A stretch of DNA of 64,000 bases from CALOAD01 sp942491415 (GCA_942491415.1 CALOAD010000022.1:62001-126000); one strand, 5' to 3'; shown: positions 35,258-44,140, counted from the stretch's first letter. The notes: generated by a model not told the origin, from the sequence alone. Program-made: numbers and translations.

Positions 35258-36037
35258 TTAATAGAATTTTGAATAATAAATAAAATAATCAGTGATTACG
35301 TTGTATAAAATAGGCATTATTACAACTAGGATGACAGCGCCTAAAACAGGTTTAAAAAGGAAACTTAACTGGAATACGTTTACTTGAGGTGCTGTTTTCG
35401 AAATTATACCAAGAATAATATCCTGTCCCAATGTTGCCAGTAACACAGGGGCTGCTATTTGAAGACCAACGTAAAGTACATTACTTGTTATTATTATAAG
35501 ATAATCCATACTTATTATTTTATCTAATGGTAGTTGGGTATTATAGATGGGAAATATTTCAAAAGAGCGTTGGAAAGCTTCGAATAAATAATAAACACCG
35601 CCTATGTTAAAGAAAATGATAAGTCCAAAAAGCCCGATAAGTTTACCCATCACTGAGCTTTGACTTTTTGTACTTTGGTCGAACATAACAGCAGAGGATA
35701 AACCCATTTGCATGTTTATCATATCTCCTGCGGCTGTTATTGTTGCGAAGATAGTTTGACCAATGTATCCAATAATGAACCCAAAAATTATGTTTAAAAA
35801 TATTGATAAAATAAAATCGCCATCAGCCGGAGGTGATTTTACGTCCATTATCCCAACAAAAGCAACTGTCATAAGAAGAGAAAAGCTTACTCTTATGAGA
35901 GTAGGGACTTCTTTTCGGTGAAGAATAGGAGCAAATTTTGCAAAGCCTGAAAATCTTGCAAAAACAAGTATGCCGGCACTTAGTCCTGCATTTACTTCCG
36001 GGAATTGTTTGAAAAGCTCCAATACATGTTCAATCAC
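35258..36037 (-). CDS. fliR: Flagellar-type export protein FliR
   Basis: A 259-residue inner-membrane component of the type III export gate, with about 6 helices. The start has FPEVNAGLSAGILVFARFSG, followed by RKEVPTLIRVSFSLLMT and the conserved loop MQMGLSSAVMFDQSTKSQSS. It overlaps the upstream gene by an ATGA. It is the last gene of the operon here; flhB and flhA do not follow. Confidence 0.92.
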   Translation of the reverse strand: MIEHVLELFKQFPEVNAGLSAGILVFARFSGFAKFAPILHRKEVPTLIRVSFSLLMTVAFVGIMDVKSPPADGDFILSIFLNIIFGFIIGYIGQTIFATITAAGDMINMQMGLSSAVMFDQSTKSQSSVMGKLIGLFGLIIFFNIGGVYYLFEAFQRSFEIFPIYNTQLPLDKIISMDYLIIITSNVLYVGLQIAAPVLLATLGQDIILGIISKTAPQVNVFQLSFLFKPVLGAVILVVIMPILYNVITDYFIYYSKFY

Positions 36038-36534
36038 TGTTTTCTAACTCCGATGGGCATTGGCGGTTTATCAATTTCAAAGTTCAAAACATTTTTATTT
36101 TTAGGAATAACCGGCATATCAAGGTTTAAACCACCTGTTGATTTTAATAATTCGGGATCGTCCTCGGTTTTTTTTATGTAGATTATTTTGTCTTTTTGAC
36201 TGTTGGTATTTTCTATGAGCAGATTAAAATTATAAAGACCGTTTTTTGTCCATATGATAAGGTTTGTGTCTTTAGATTCTTTGGGTTTTATTATCATTTG
36301 GTGTTTATCAGATGAAATACTTGTTAAAAGTTCTATATCAAGTGTTTGAGTATTACCCGTGCTGTATTTTTCTACTTTTTCATCAAAAATTAAGAGATAA
36401 ACAAAACCTTTATCCATAAATAATTTTTGATCTAAATAAGCTTCAGCTTTTGCTTGTGATAAAAAGCAAAAAGCTGTTAGGGTAATTATTAAAGGCTTTT
36501 TAAACAAAAATAAGTTCATAAAATTATTGTCCAT
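36034..36534 (-). CDS. Exported protein with secretin-N/pilus-N-like domain in the export operon
   Basis: A 166-residue protein with a signal peptide (about 1-31, cut near KAEA). The domain VYLLIFDEKVEKYSTG, ending KDTNLIIWTKNGLYNFNLLI, looks like the T2SS-T3SS_pil_N fold, where a short beta domain of pilus or secretin proteins has G-x-T-x-L-x-[VI]-W. The tail is Pro-rich. It lies between fliQ and fliR, overlapping both by 4-11 bases, so it is part of the export operon. It is not a standard flagellar gene. Function inferred only as a periplasmic partner. Confidence 0.55.
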   Translation of the reverse strand: MDNNFMNLFLFKKPLIITLTAFCFLSQAKAEAYLDQKLFMDKGFVYLLIFDEKVEKYSTGNTQTLDIELLTSISSDKHQMIIKPKESKDTNLIIWTKNGLYNFNLLIENTNSQKDKIIYIKKTEDDPELLKSTGGLNLDMPVIPKNKNVLNFEIDKPPMPIGVRKQ

Positions 36535-37009
36535 TTATTTTTTGTTTTTCCATTAAATTAATAGTTGGTCTTGGAGTGTTATCTGCAGGTAATGTTTTTA
36601 TTTTCTTAACGGCTTTTGCAAAAGGAATTTTGCCCGGGTTTTGCATTAAAGCTTCAATACTAGGTGTTTTAACCTTACCAAAGTTTTTTGAAAAGCCTGC
36701 AACATCACGAGAACGAGCACCAGGTGGTAAAACATGGCTTTCTCGTCTTGGTATTATATTGAAAGCAAGGTTAGCAGATTCAAAAAAGTAGTTTTTAAGC
36801 ATTCTGGTAAAAAGATTTCCCATAAGCATTATTACCAAAAATACCCCTACAATTTTTGGGGCTGCGGCAATTGTCTGTTCTTGAACTTGGGTTACCGCTT
36901 GCAAAATACCAACAACAAGACCAATGCCCGCGGCTGTTAATACGCAAGGCATTGCTATCATTAGCATGCTCATAAATCCTCTACCTAAGTGTTCAAGAAA
37001 TATTTCCAT
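36524..37009 (-). CDS. fliQ: Export gate protein FliQ with a long C-terminal extension
   Basis: A 161-residue protein. The first 90 residues are a normal FliQ: two membrane helices, with GLVVGILQAVTQVQEQTI and a second helix VGVFLVIMLMGNLF. The usual length is about 89. Here roughly 70 further basic, Pro-rich residues follow (from IIPRRESHV on), predicted cytoplasmic. FliQ forms the gate with FliP and FliR. It overlaps the next gene by 11 bases. Confidence 0.88.
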   Translation of the reverse strand: MEIFLEHLGRGFMSMLMIAMPCVLTAAGIGLVVGILQAVTQVQEQTIAAAPKIVGVFLVIMLMGNLFTRMLKNYFFESANLAFNIIPRRESHVLPPGARSRDVAGFSKNFGKVKTPSIEALMQNPGKIPFAKAVKKIKTLPADNTPRPTINLMEKQKINGQ

Positions 37010-37023
37010 TTTATTTTTATCCT

Positions 37024-37665
37024 TTAATTAAAGCTTTTTACCAAGCCGTTTACGATGAGACTCCAGCCGTCAACTGCAATGAATATAAGTAATTTAAACG
37101 GTAAAGAAATAATTGTGGGCGATAACATAAACATACCTAGAGCTAAAAGTATATTCGCAACCACCAAATCCAGCACAATGAAAGGTATGAAGATAACAAA
37201 TCCTATTTCAAAGGCTGATTTTAATTCACTAACAATATATGCAGGCGCAACTTCAAAAAGAGTAAGATCCGCAGGGCTTTCAGGAGGAGTTTCTCTTGCT
37301 AATTCAACAAAAAATGCAACATCACTTTCTCTTGTTTGTCTTAGCATAAAATCTTTCAATGGTCTGCTGCCTTCTTGAAGGGCTAAAACCATTGAGCCGG
37401 ATTCTTTGTAGGGTTTATGTCCGGCTTGATACATTTCCGAAAAAATCGGAGACATTGTGTACATTGTCAAAATTATTGCGAGCCCGATGATAACCATGCC
37501 GGGAGGTACTTGTTGGGTTCCCATTGCAGTTTTTAAAATGGAAAAAACAATGACATATCTCAAAAAACTTGTCATGCAGGTAAATACAAACGGCAAAAAT
37601 GAAAATACCGCCATTACCATTAATAGCTGTAATACAGGGTTTAAGTCTTGTAAAAGTGAATCCAT
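37024..37665 (-). CDS. fliP: Export gate protein FliP
   Basis: A 213-residue inner-membrane protein with four helices. It shows SFLPFVFTCMTSFLRYVIVFS, GTQQVPPGMVIIGLAIILT, SELKSAFEIGFVIFIPFIV and MFMLSPTIISLPFKLLIF, the FliP/SctR signatures. It is at the short end of the family and lacks the cleaved N-terminal signal some FliP proteins have. It is 14 bases upstream of fliQ. Confidence 0.94.
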   Translation of the reverse strand: MDSLLQDLNPVLQLLMVMAVFSFLPFVFTCMTSFLRYVIVFSILKTAMGTQQVPPGMVIIGLAIILTMYTMSPIFSEMYQAGHKPYKESGSMVLALQEGSRPLKDFMLRQTRESDVAFFVELARETPPESPADLTLFEVAPAYIVSELKSAFEIGFVIFIPFIVLDLVVANILLALGMFMLSPTIISLPFKLLIFIAVDGWSLIVNGLVKSFN

Positions 37666-37724
37666 TTTTATTTTATCTTCCTTTAATAATTAATGACATA
37701 AATACTTATGCTTTATTTGTGTTT

Positions 37725-38108
37725 TTATGTCCCCATTTTTTCCAGTATTCCACGCATCATAGCTGTTTTTTGTTCAACGTTTTTATTAATAGTTGTTTCT
37801 TTTGTCGCTATATATGCAGGTTTTTCAATAGTTGCTTCCCTTGGTAAAATATCTGAATCTTCCAGTTTTGTTAAAAAGTTTGTTCTTTCAGCATCTGCTG
37901 AGATTAAAAACTTTTCATTCCCTGCTTTAACAACGTGTAAAGTTTTGCGAGGGGCTAAATCCAAAGAAGTTTCTATGGATAAAAAACGATCTTTTTTTGA
38001 TTTTAAATTGCCGGATGCAATACTTTTTTTAGTTACTACAAAAGCAAGGAATAAAAATCCTATAATCGCCATTGTATAAACAGTAAAACTTGCTATATAT
38101 CCACTCAT
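37725..38108 (-). CDS. fliO: FliO-like flagellar export protein
   Basis: A 127-residue protein with one N-terminal membrane segment (8-26). A cytoplasmic domain follows, with IETSLDLAPRKTLHVVKAGNEKFLI, the FliO signature of L-x-x-x-x-x-[LV]-x-x-[VI]-x-x-G-x-x-x-[LI]. FliO helps assemble FliP rings and is found in flagellar, not injectisome, systems. Its position before fliP supports the call. Confidence 0.8.
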   Translation of the reverse strand: MSGYIASFTVYTMAIIGFLFLAFVVTKKSIASGNLKSKKDRFLSIETSLDLAPRKTLHVVKAGNEKFLISADAERTNFLTKLEDSDILPREATIEKPAYIATKETTINKNVEQKTAMMRGILEKMGT

Positions 38109-38117
38109 AACTTCACC

Positions 38118-39314
38118 TTAAATATCGTCATCCATTTCAAAATCACTATAATCAAAGTCATCATCAAGATCTTCATCGCCTTCGTCATCATCAAGATCCT
38201 TGTCAAGATCATCTATATCTTCATCTTCCATTGGTTCTTCAATCTTTTCTTTCTCTTGAGGCGGTTCCTGTCTGTGAACTTTTGTGAGTCGTACACCGTA
38301 TTTATCATCGATAATGACTAGCTCACCTTCTGCAACAGAACTATTTTCTACCTTTAATGTGATCTTGTTTTTGAAAACAGGTGCCAGATCAACAACAAGC
38401 CCTTCGCTTATTTGTCTTAACTCACCCAGTGTAAGTTTGATTTTTTCAAATTCTGCACCGACTTCTACTTGAATGTTATCCCACATATCCGCTGTGGGAG
38501 TTATTTCTTCGCTCACTTGTATGTTGCCTCCCTCATTATTGTCTAAATTTACTACCAGACCGGGATCCGGATTTATATTTGCAATTATTTCAAAACTATT
38601 TTTTATTTTAATTTTATTTATATTACTTTTGTCCAACAGAATTATGTCATCAGGCTCAATTCCCTTTAGATCTTCTATAGCAACCTTTGTGGAGCCAACT
38701 TCTATATTTACAGATATATTGCTATTTTCAAACTGTTCTAAAGGCATAATAATATCGGAAGCTTCAACTAATTCAGGCTTTTTGATTATCTTAGAGGGAA
38801 TTGAGATTATTATTCTTCCCATTTCATTTTCAATGTATGTGTTAAAAACGAAGTGCAATAATTCATTTTGCCAATCATCTGTTAGGCTTGCTTTTTCCAG
38901 TTTTTCTCGACTTATGAAAATTTCTTGAATATCTGTTTTGATTTTTTCACCAAAAGCAGAAACCAGCATTCCTTCCAGGTTTGATATTTTATTTAATTTA
39001 AAGTTTTTATCAGGTTTTTCGCCTAAAGAAAAATCTAAAAAGTTTTTTATTATAGAATCAGAGGTTCTTATGAAAATTGTAATATCTTGGAAAACCCTTA
39101 ATTGCGTTACAAAAAAATCATAACCTTTCCATAAAAAATCAGGTTTATTATTTATTCCAAATAAAGAAACTTCAGTTTCAATATTCCAAAAGCTGTTAAT
39201 AGATTCTTGCAAGATAGGGGATAGGTTATTTTCATACCAAAAATATGAACGCGAAAAATCAGGACCTTTATCCTTTCGTTTTTTTGAAAATTTTGTTTGA
39301 GTTGCGGTTACCAC
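38118..39314 (-). CDS. Double-SpoA C-ring protein (FliM/FliN fusion or SctQ-like) with acidic tail
   Basis: A 398-residue protein. The N-terminal part (40-180) resembles the middle domain of FliM/SctQ. Two SpoA domains follow, at about 200-262 (NISVNIEVGSTKVAIEDL) and 277-346 (NIQVEVGAEFEKIKLTLGEL). In flagella these are usually split between FliM and FliN, whereas SctQ of injectisomes has both. The last 40 residues are almost all Asp and Glu. The start is GTG 39314 with GGGAGG 10 bases upstream. It leads the fliO-P-Q-R operon. Confidence 0.75.
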   Translation of the reverse strand: MVTATQTKFSKKRKDKGPDFSRSYFWYENNLSPILQESINSFWNIETEVSLFGINNKPDFLWKGYDFFVTQLRVFQDITIFIRTSDSIIKNFLDFSLGEKPDKNFKLNKISNLEGMLVSAFGEKIKTDIQEIFISREKLEKASLTDDWQNELLHFVFNTYIENEMGRIIISIPSKIIKKPELVEASDIIMPLEQFENSNISVNIEVGSTKVAIEDLKGIEPDDIILLDKSNINKIKIKNSFEIIANINPDPGLVVNLDNNEGGNIQVSEEITPTADMWDNIQVEVGAEFEKIKLTLGELRQISEGLVVDLAPVFKNKITLKVENSSVAEGELVIIDDKYGVRLTKVHRQEPPQEKEKIEEPMEDEDIDDLDKDLDDDEGDEDLDDDFDYSDFEMDDDI

Positions 39315-39641
39315 TTTAAAATAACCTCCCTATTGCAGCCATAGCTGATTTATATCCCCAAGTGTCGAAAAGTATAGTTTAAATTATACTTACACTCCCT
39401 AAAGATATAAGTTTTTAAGCCTAAAAGCATCAACTATATGTTGTATATTTGTCTGACACTCTTATCTTTTAATCAATAATAATGATTATATTCAGATTGT
39501 CTATAATTTTTTGTTAATAGTAAATTTATTGTTGATTTAAGTCTCATAAAATTATGAAAAAGCCCAACTTAAAAATGCTCAAATATAAACACAAAGCGAG
39601 GTCTGATATCAGACCTCGCTTTGTGTTTATATTTTTTAAGC
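39315..39641. other. Intergenic stretch upstream of the export operon
   Basis: No gene seen. It should hold the promoter of the minus-strand export operon near 39330-39480, where the DNA is AT-rich. An imperfect inverted repeat centres on 39380 (AGTATAGTTTAAATTATACT). The right end is the large palindromic terminator of the Ala/Gly-rich protein gene. Confidence 0.4.
39581..39634. terminator. 54-bp perfect palindromic terminator
   Basis: Arms 39581-39607 and 39608-39634 are exact reverse complements with no spacer (centre GTCTGATATCAGAC), with A and T runs at the ends. It sits 8 bases past the stop of the minus-strand gene at 39642 and would work in both directions. Confidence 0.9.
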
Positions 39642-40871
39642 TTAGCAGTTTCCACCGCCGCCACCGCCGTCTCCACCAGAACCGCCTGATCCACCAGACC
39701 CACCAGAACCGCCAGAACCGCCAGAACCGCCAGATCCACCAGAACCGCCTGCTCCACCTGCTCCACCTGAGGATCCGCCCTTATCTCCGCCACCTTTAGA
39801 GCTACCTTCACTGCCTCCGCCGGCGTCTCCTCCTTTAGAAGATCCTTCACTTTTTCCAGAGTCTGAATCTGCCCCTTTAGAGCTATCAGAACTTTTATCA
39901 GATGATTCTGCACCTTTATCAGATTTGTCAGTAGATTTACTTTCCGCTGCTTTATCCGCCTCAGCTTTATCTGCATTTTTTGATGATTCCGCTGCTTTAT
40001 CAGCAGTAGCTTCTGCCTTGTCTGCTGTTTTTGCAGCTTCGCCAGCTTTTGAAGCTGCACCCATTGCTTTATCCATTGAAGCTTGAGCCTTTTGACCAGC
40101 TTCTTTGGCTTGGTCTGTTAAATCATTTGCTTCTACAGCTTTTTCAGCTGCTTTTTCCATTTCAGCAGTTGTTTTAGCATTTGCTTGCATGTTTTTTGCT
40201 TCTGCTCTTGCTTCAGCTGCCGCTTGAGCTGCCTCTTTTGCTGCTTTCTGATCTTGAGTTGCTTCTTGAGCTGCTTGTCTTGCATCTTCTTCAGTTTTTG
40301 CAGATTGCGCTCTCGCTGAAATAGCATTTGCTCTAGCGTCTGCTGCTGCTGCTGCAACATCATCAGCTGTGGTAGAAACACCTATAGCTTGACCTATTTT
40401 ATTAGCCAAACCGGCTAATGTATCAAGACCTAAGCTTTTTAAACCTCTGCCAATCATTGTTGTTCCATAATTATTAGCTGTTGAAGCATTTGCATTTGTA
40501 GTGTTAGTTGAAGCATCATCAGAAAATCCTAAAGCATTTTTAACACCGTCAATTATTCCTAATTTATCAAGAGCTTGTAGCCCAACTGCTGCAGGCAATC
40601 CACCAGGACTTAAAGCAGCTGCAAAACTTAATGCTGAAATCATATCAGAAGTATTAATATTTTGTGCTCTATTTACTGCTCCATTTAAAGCAGAGCCAAT
40701 ATCTCCATTTTGTATACCATTTGAAAGAGAAGATAAATCATTAACATTAAAACCGGATAATCCAGCTTGACCAAGAGCTTGATTAGTAGCATAAGCACCT
40801 AAGTCTGCATTGGGGTTTCTACCAAGCATTGAACCAAGTCTTGCTGCATTGTTTAAATTGTTGTAATTCAT
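39642..40871 (-). CDS. Ala-rich coiled-coil protein with Gly/Ser repeat tail ending in Cys
   Basis: A 409-residue protein with no signal peptide. Residues 1-125 are a globular, Gly/Leu/Asn-rich part. About 150-320 is an Ala/Lys/Glu helical stretch likely to form a coiled coil. From there a Ser/Lys/Asp/Gly linker leads to a tail of repeated GGSGGSGG, six Gly, then Asn-Cys at the very end. The ATG at 40871 has AGGAGAG upstream. It sits beside the type III export operon on the same strand, so it may be an exported or surface-linked protein. No family is recognised. Confidence 0.75.
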   Translation of the reverse strand: MNYNNLNNAARLGSMLGRNPNADLGAYATNQALGQAGLSGFNVNDLSSLSNGIQNGDIGSALNGAVNRAQNINTSDMISALSFAAALSPGGLPAAVGLQALDKLGIIDGVKNALGFSDDASTNTTNANASTANNYGTTMIGRGLKSLGLDTLAGLANKIGQAIGVSTTADDVAAAAADARANAISARAQSAKTEEDARQAAQEATQDQKAAKEAAQAAAEARAEAKNMQANAKTTAEMEKAAEKAVEANDLTDQAKEAGQKAQASMDKAMGAASKAGEAAKTADKAEATADKAAESSKNADKAEADKAAESKSTDKSDKGAESSDKSSDSSKGADSDSGKSEGSSKGGDAGGGSEGSSKGGGDKGGSSGGAGGAGGSGGSGGSGGSGGSGGSGGSGGSGGDGGGGGGNC

Positions 40872-41333
40872 TTTTAGCTCTCCTATGTTACTCAAAGATT
40901 AAATTAAAATTAAATTAAATTAAATTGCTTCACCTGTATATATAAAGTATATACGGGTAGGAAAATTACAATGATCAATAAAAAAGTTAACAAATTTGAA
41001 AGCATGAAAAACATTACCGACAATAAAAGTCTTTCTATATTGAAAAAAACCTATGTTAAGAAAAATTAAGCATTGTAACAACTGTAAACAGCTATCCAAA
41101 AAGCATCTCAAGGGTTTTTCAAGAAAAAAGGTAACCATATTTATAACATTTTGAGGTACTTATACCTACCCATTTTAAAAAACACCCTAAAAGCGTTTCC
41201 TTGTTACTATTACACCCATTTTAAAAAGCTACAATATAATATTCTCAAGATTTAGGCACTTAAAAAATAACAATTTTGTTAAAACTTCTTTTTTTGTATA
41301 TATTGAAAAAGGTAAGTCATTTGGAGTTTTTTA
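40872..41333. other. Intergenic stretch between divergent genes
   Basis: No gene is supported. It holds a repeat rich in ATTAAATTAAAATTA (about 40900-40925), a TATAC-rich dyad near 40935-40955, and two 14-base direct repeats ACCCATTTTAAAAA (41168-41181 and 41214-41227) about 110 bases before the nitrilase start. They may be protein-binding sites. Confidence 0.45.
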
Positions 41334-42140
41334 ATGACAAAAAAAGTAAAACTTCTTGGAATTCAAATAAATCCAGTTATTGGAGATAAAGTAAAAAACT
41401 ATCTTAAAATATCAAAATTGCTTAAAGAATATGAGTGGTTCAAACCTGATCTTGTTTTATTACCTGAGGTTTTTAATAGCGGAATCGACCATAAAAAATT
41501 TGAAGATATGGCTGAGCCGATACCGGATCAAACAACAATGTTTTTATCAGGATTTGCGCAGCAATATAATACCAATATAATTGGTGGAAGTTTCATTGAA
41601 AAAAGCCATACAGGACATCTGAAAAATACTTCTGTAGCTTTTGACAGAACAGGAAAAATATTAGGGAAATACAGTAAAATTCACATGTTTTCTCATCTCG
41701 GCAGTAGCGAAGGAGAAAAAATAACATCGGGAAACACTGCTAAAATAATCGACATGGACTTTGGGAAAGTAGGTTTAAGCATTTGCTACGATCTTAGATT
41801 CCCTGAATTATACAGAGCTCTTGCATATAACGGAGCGCAATTAATTGTTTGCCCTGCTGCTTGGCCTTATCCAAGATATGACCATTGGATGACTCTTTTA
41901 AAAGCTCGCGCTATTGAAAATCTTTGTTTTATGTTTGCCGTGAATCAATGCGGAAAAGTGTCGTTAAGCAGAACAAATTTGGGACAGTCGGCAATTATAA
42001 ACCCCTGGGGAGAAATAATAGCAAACGCAGGATCTCAAGAAGGTGTTGTAATGGCAGAAATAGATATCGATGAAGTAAGTAAAACAAGAGAAGATTTTCC
42101 TGTTTTAAATGATCGAAATCTTGATGCATATAAATTATAG
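41334..42140 (+). CDS. Carbon-nitrogen hydrolase (omega-amidase/Nit2-like)
   Basis: A 268-residue nitrilase-superfamily amidase with the E-K-C triad: E45 in LLPEVF, K115 in GKYSKIH and C151 in GLSICYDLRFPELYR. The last motif is typical of the Nit1/Nit2 and YafV omega-amidases, which hydrolyse alpha-keto acid amides such as ketoglutaramate. It is cytosolic and a single gene. GGAG precedes the ATG. Exact substrate not fixed by sequence. Confidence 0.9.
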   Translation: MTKKVKLLGIQINPVIGDKVKNYLKISKLLKEYEWFKPDLVLLPEVFNSGIDHKKFEDMAEPIPDQTTMFLSGFAQQYNTNIIGGSFIEKSHTGHLKNTSVAFDRTGKILGKYSKIHMFSHLGSSEGEKITSGNTAKIIDMDFGKVGLSICYDLRFPELYRALAYNGAQLIVCPAAWPYPRYDHWMTLLKARAIENLCFMFAVNQCGKVSLSRTNLGQSAIINPWGEIIANAGSQEGVVMAEIDIDEVSKTREDFPVLNDRNLDAYKL

Positions 42141-43379
42141 GCTAACTCTATATTTTTGTTTTTCTTCAAAGTCTTTTATGCATTTCATATAAGCTTTAAT
42201 GTTTTGCAGCTCTTTTTCCAAAACATTAATGCAGTCAGAAAGATTTACAAGAATTTCAGGTTGATTTTTCAATACTAATCTTCGTAAAAATACTGTTGTT
42301 GTAATGCTTGTTATAAAAGATTTTTTAAAATCAAAAAGTTTGTCATAAATAATATGATTTATAAGCTCTCTGTTTTCACTAATCATAACTGTTATATTGC
42401 TCATAACGACTTGAGCATCTTTGTAATTCTTTTTTTGTATATGAATCTCAAGGTCTTTAAAAAGAATTATGAGCTCCTTATAAATACGTTTAAAATTCTT
42501 TTTCTTTTCTAAAAGGGTTTTAGTAAAGTATTCAAGAGTTGTTTTGACACCTTTTTGAACGAGAAATTTTTTATGTTCAAAAGAAAGTGAAAAGTCTATT
42601 ATATCGGTATTTCCTGCGTTTATTTTGATGAAATCAAATCTATCGTTTTTGCCAAAAAGATCTATTATAAAGTCAGTTGTAATATTGGTAGAAGTGTCGA
42701 TAACAGCGTTAAAATAATCAAAAGGATTTTTTATTTCTCTATTTTCTTTCGAGCTATCCAATCTGAATTCTAAAACTCGACAGTCATCTGATATTGCTTG
42801 TTTTGAAGTAATCCAAAGAGGCAAGTTTTTGATAATATCTCCGTCTACAAGGCATTTCCCTTCATCCCATACAGGTCTAAAAAAGCCGGGGATGCTTATA
42901 GAAGCTCTTATAGCTTGAGCAATTTCAACATCAGGTGTTGTATAACGACTAAATTCTTTAAATTTAGCGGAAGTTATGTCAGTTGCAATTATGACTATAT
43001 CTTTTTGAACGTCTTGAAAAGTTATAGGCGGATTTTTACCTTCTTCATGTTTTTCGCCGTAAAACTTTTTTTCCAATGTATTTTTCATCCACGAAAGAAA
43101 ATTATCTCCTTTGCAAATGCCAAAATCCCTTCCAAACGGAAGATATAAATCTCTAAAAATTTCATAGTTTAATGAAAAAATTATTTCTTCTATTTCATTA
43201 TGAGAATGTCCAACAGCATAAAGAGCGGCGAAAATAGCACCGACAGAAGATCCGGCAAGACCTTTTATATTAATATTCAGTTCATTTAAAACCTTAAAAA
43301 CACCGACGTAAGCTGTACCTCGTACGCCACCGCCTGCAAATATACAAAAATAATCGATTGATGAATTATCTCTACTCAA
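42135..43379 (-). CDS. Patatin-like phospholipase
   Basis: A 414-residue protein with an N-terminal patatin domain (about 10-230): oxyanion hole GGGVRG (16-21), nucleophile S45 in GSSVG and the dyad Asp D179 in VDGD. The C-terminal 180 residues are helical and charged. Family members hydrolyse acyl chains of membrane lipids; some are secreted effectors, but no signal is visible here. The stop overlaps the nitrilase end by 6 bases. Confidence 0.88.
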   Translation of the reverse strand: MSRDNSSIDYFCIFAGGGVRGTAYVGVFKVLNELNINIKGLAGSSVGAIFAALYAVGHSHNEIEEIIFSLNYEIFRDLYLPFGRDFGICKGDNFLSWMKNTLEKKFYGEKHEEGKNPPITFQDVQKDIVIIATDITSAKFKEFSRYTTPDVEIAQAIRASISIPGFFRPVWDEGKCLVDGDIIKNLPLWITSKQAISDDCRVLEFRLDSSKENREIKNPFDYFNAVIDTSTNITTDFIIDLFGKNDRFDFIKINAGNTDIIDFSLSFEHKKFLVQKGVKTTLEYFTKTLLEKKKNFKRIYKELIILFKDLEIHIQKKNYKDAQVVMSNITVMISENRELINHIIYDKLFDFKKSFITSITTTVFLRRLVLKNQPEILVNLSDCINVLEKELQNIKAYMKCIKDFEEKQKYRVSL

Positions 43380-43483
43380 TTATTGACCTTTAAAACCTTT
43401 TTATCTTCGAACTTTTATTATTTTATTCTATCAATAAATTTTTTCACCCATATAAAAGAATGAGCTTAAAGAATACTTACTAA

Positions 43484-44023
43484 CTATTTTTTAGAGACAT
43501 AAGGATTATCTTTAATATAAAATCGCCAAGGATATTCAACAGCTTGTTTTATGCCTATTCTTTCAGTTTTTATAATATTTTGCTCTAAAACTCTTTCTCC
43601 TTTTTCAATCCAAAGAGAAGAATTATTTTGTGTTAAGTCAATCTCATTATAATCTCTTGTAATCTCCATTTCTCGGCAAAGCTTGCCCGGACCGTTGGTA
43701 TTTAAAATACCTTCAAAAGGCTCTAAAGCTCTTACAAGAACGGCTCCGGCAATACCTTCCGGCTCTGTTACGGCATTAAAACAATGATACATCCCATAAA
43801 TTAAATAAACATAAGATAATCCTGGGGCTTTAAACAGGGTTTCAGATCTTTTAGTCATGCCTTTATAAGCATGACATGCCGGATCATCCTGTTTATAGGC
43901 TTCTGTTTCAACAATAATTCCCTTCGATATCTTGTTATTTATTTTTTTACAAAGCTTACAGCCCAAAAGGTCTTGGGCAACAATAAGGGTATCTCTATTA
44001 TAAAATTCTTTAGTTAAAATCAA
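43484..44023 (-). CDS. 3-methyladenine DNA glycosylase (AAG/MPG family)
   Basis: A 179-residue base-excision repair enzyme that removes alkylated purines. LTKEFYNRDTLIVAQDLLG opens the fold, VETEAYKQDDPACHAYKG holds the catalytic Glu, then YVYLIYGMYHCFNAVTEP and GAVLVRALEP. Length is typical. Single-gene unit. Confidence 0.92.
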   Translation of the reverse strand: MILTKEFYNRDTLIVAQDLLGCKLCKKINNKISKGIIVETEAYKQDDPACHAYKGMTKRSETLFKAPGLSYVYLIYGMYHCFNAVTEPEGIAGAVLVRALEPFEGILNTNGPGKLCREMEITRDYNEIDLTQNNSSLWIEKGERVLEQNIIKTERIGIKQAVEYPWRFYIKDNPYVSKK

Positions 44024-44094
44024 ATTAAAACCTTAAAACCATATCTTATTTAAAGAATAACACATTAAAGTATTAAAAATGTGTAAAACAGAAC

Positions 44095-44118
44095 AAAGAC
44101 CGTCAATTGACGGTCTTT
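44095..44118 (-). terminator. Palindromic terminator
   Basis: Perfect 24-bp palindrome, arm AAAGACCGTCAA, 22 bases beyond the stop of the gene at 44141, with a T-rich stretch beyond it on the minus strand. Confidence 0.8.
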
Positions 44119-44140
44119 ATTCTATAAAAAATATTTAATT

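Noticed and set aside
35258..39314. Virulence-type injectisome operon
   Set aside because: The double-SpoA protein and secretin-N-like protein hint at this, but fliO and the FliP/FliR wording are flagellar, and no needle, secretin or translocon gene is in the window.
39650..39770. Short repeats resembling a CRISPR or satellite array
   Set aside because: They are codons for Gly-Gly-Ser in the tail of the minus-strand protein; unit length is 9 bases and there are no spacers.
40920..41138. 72-codon minus-strand frame beside the Ala/Gly-rich gene
   Set aside because: No SD and unusual composition for this genome; it spans promoter-like and repeat DNA.
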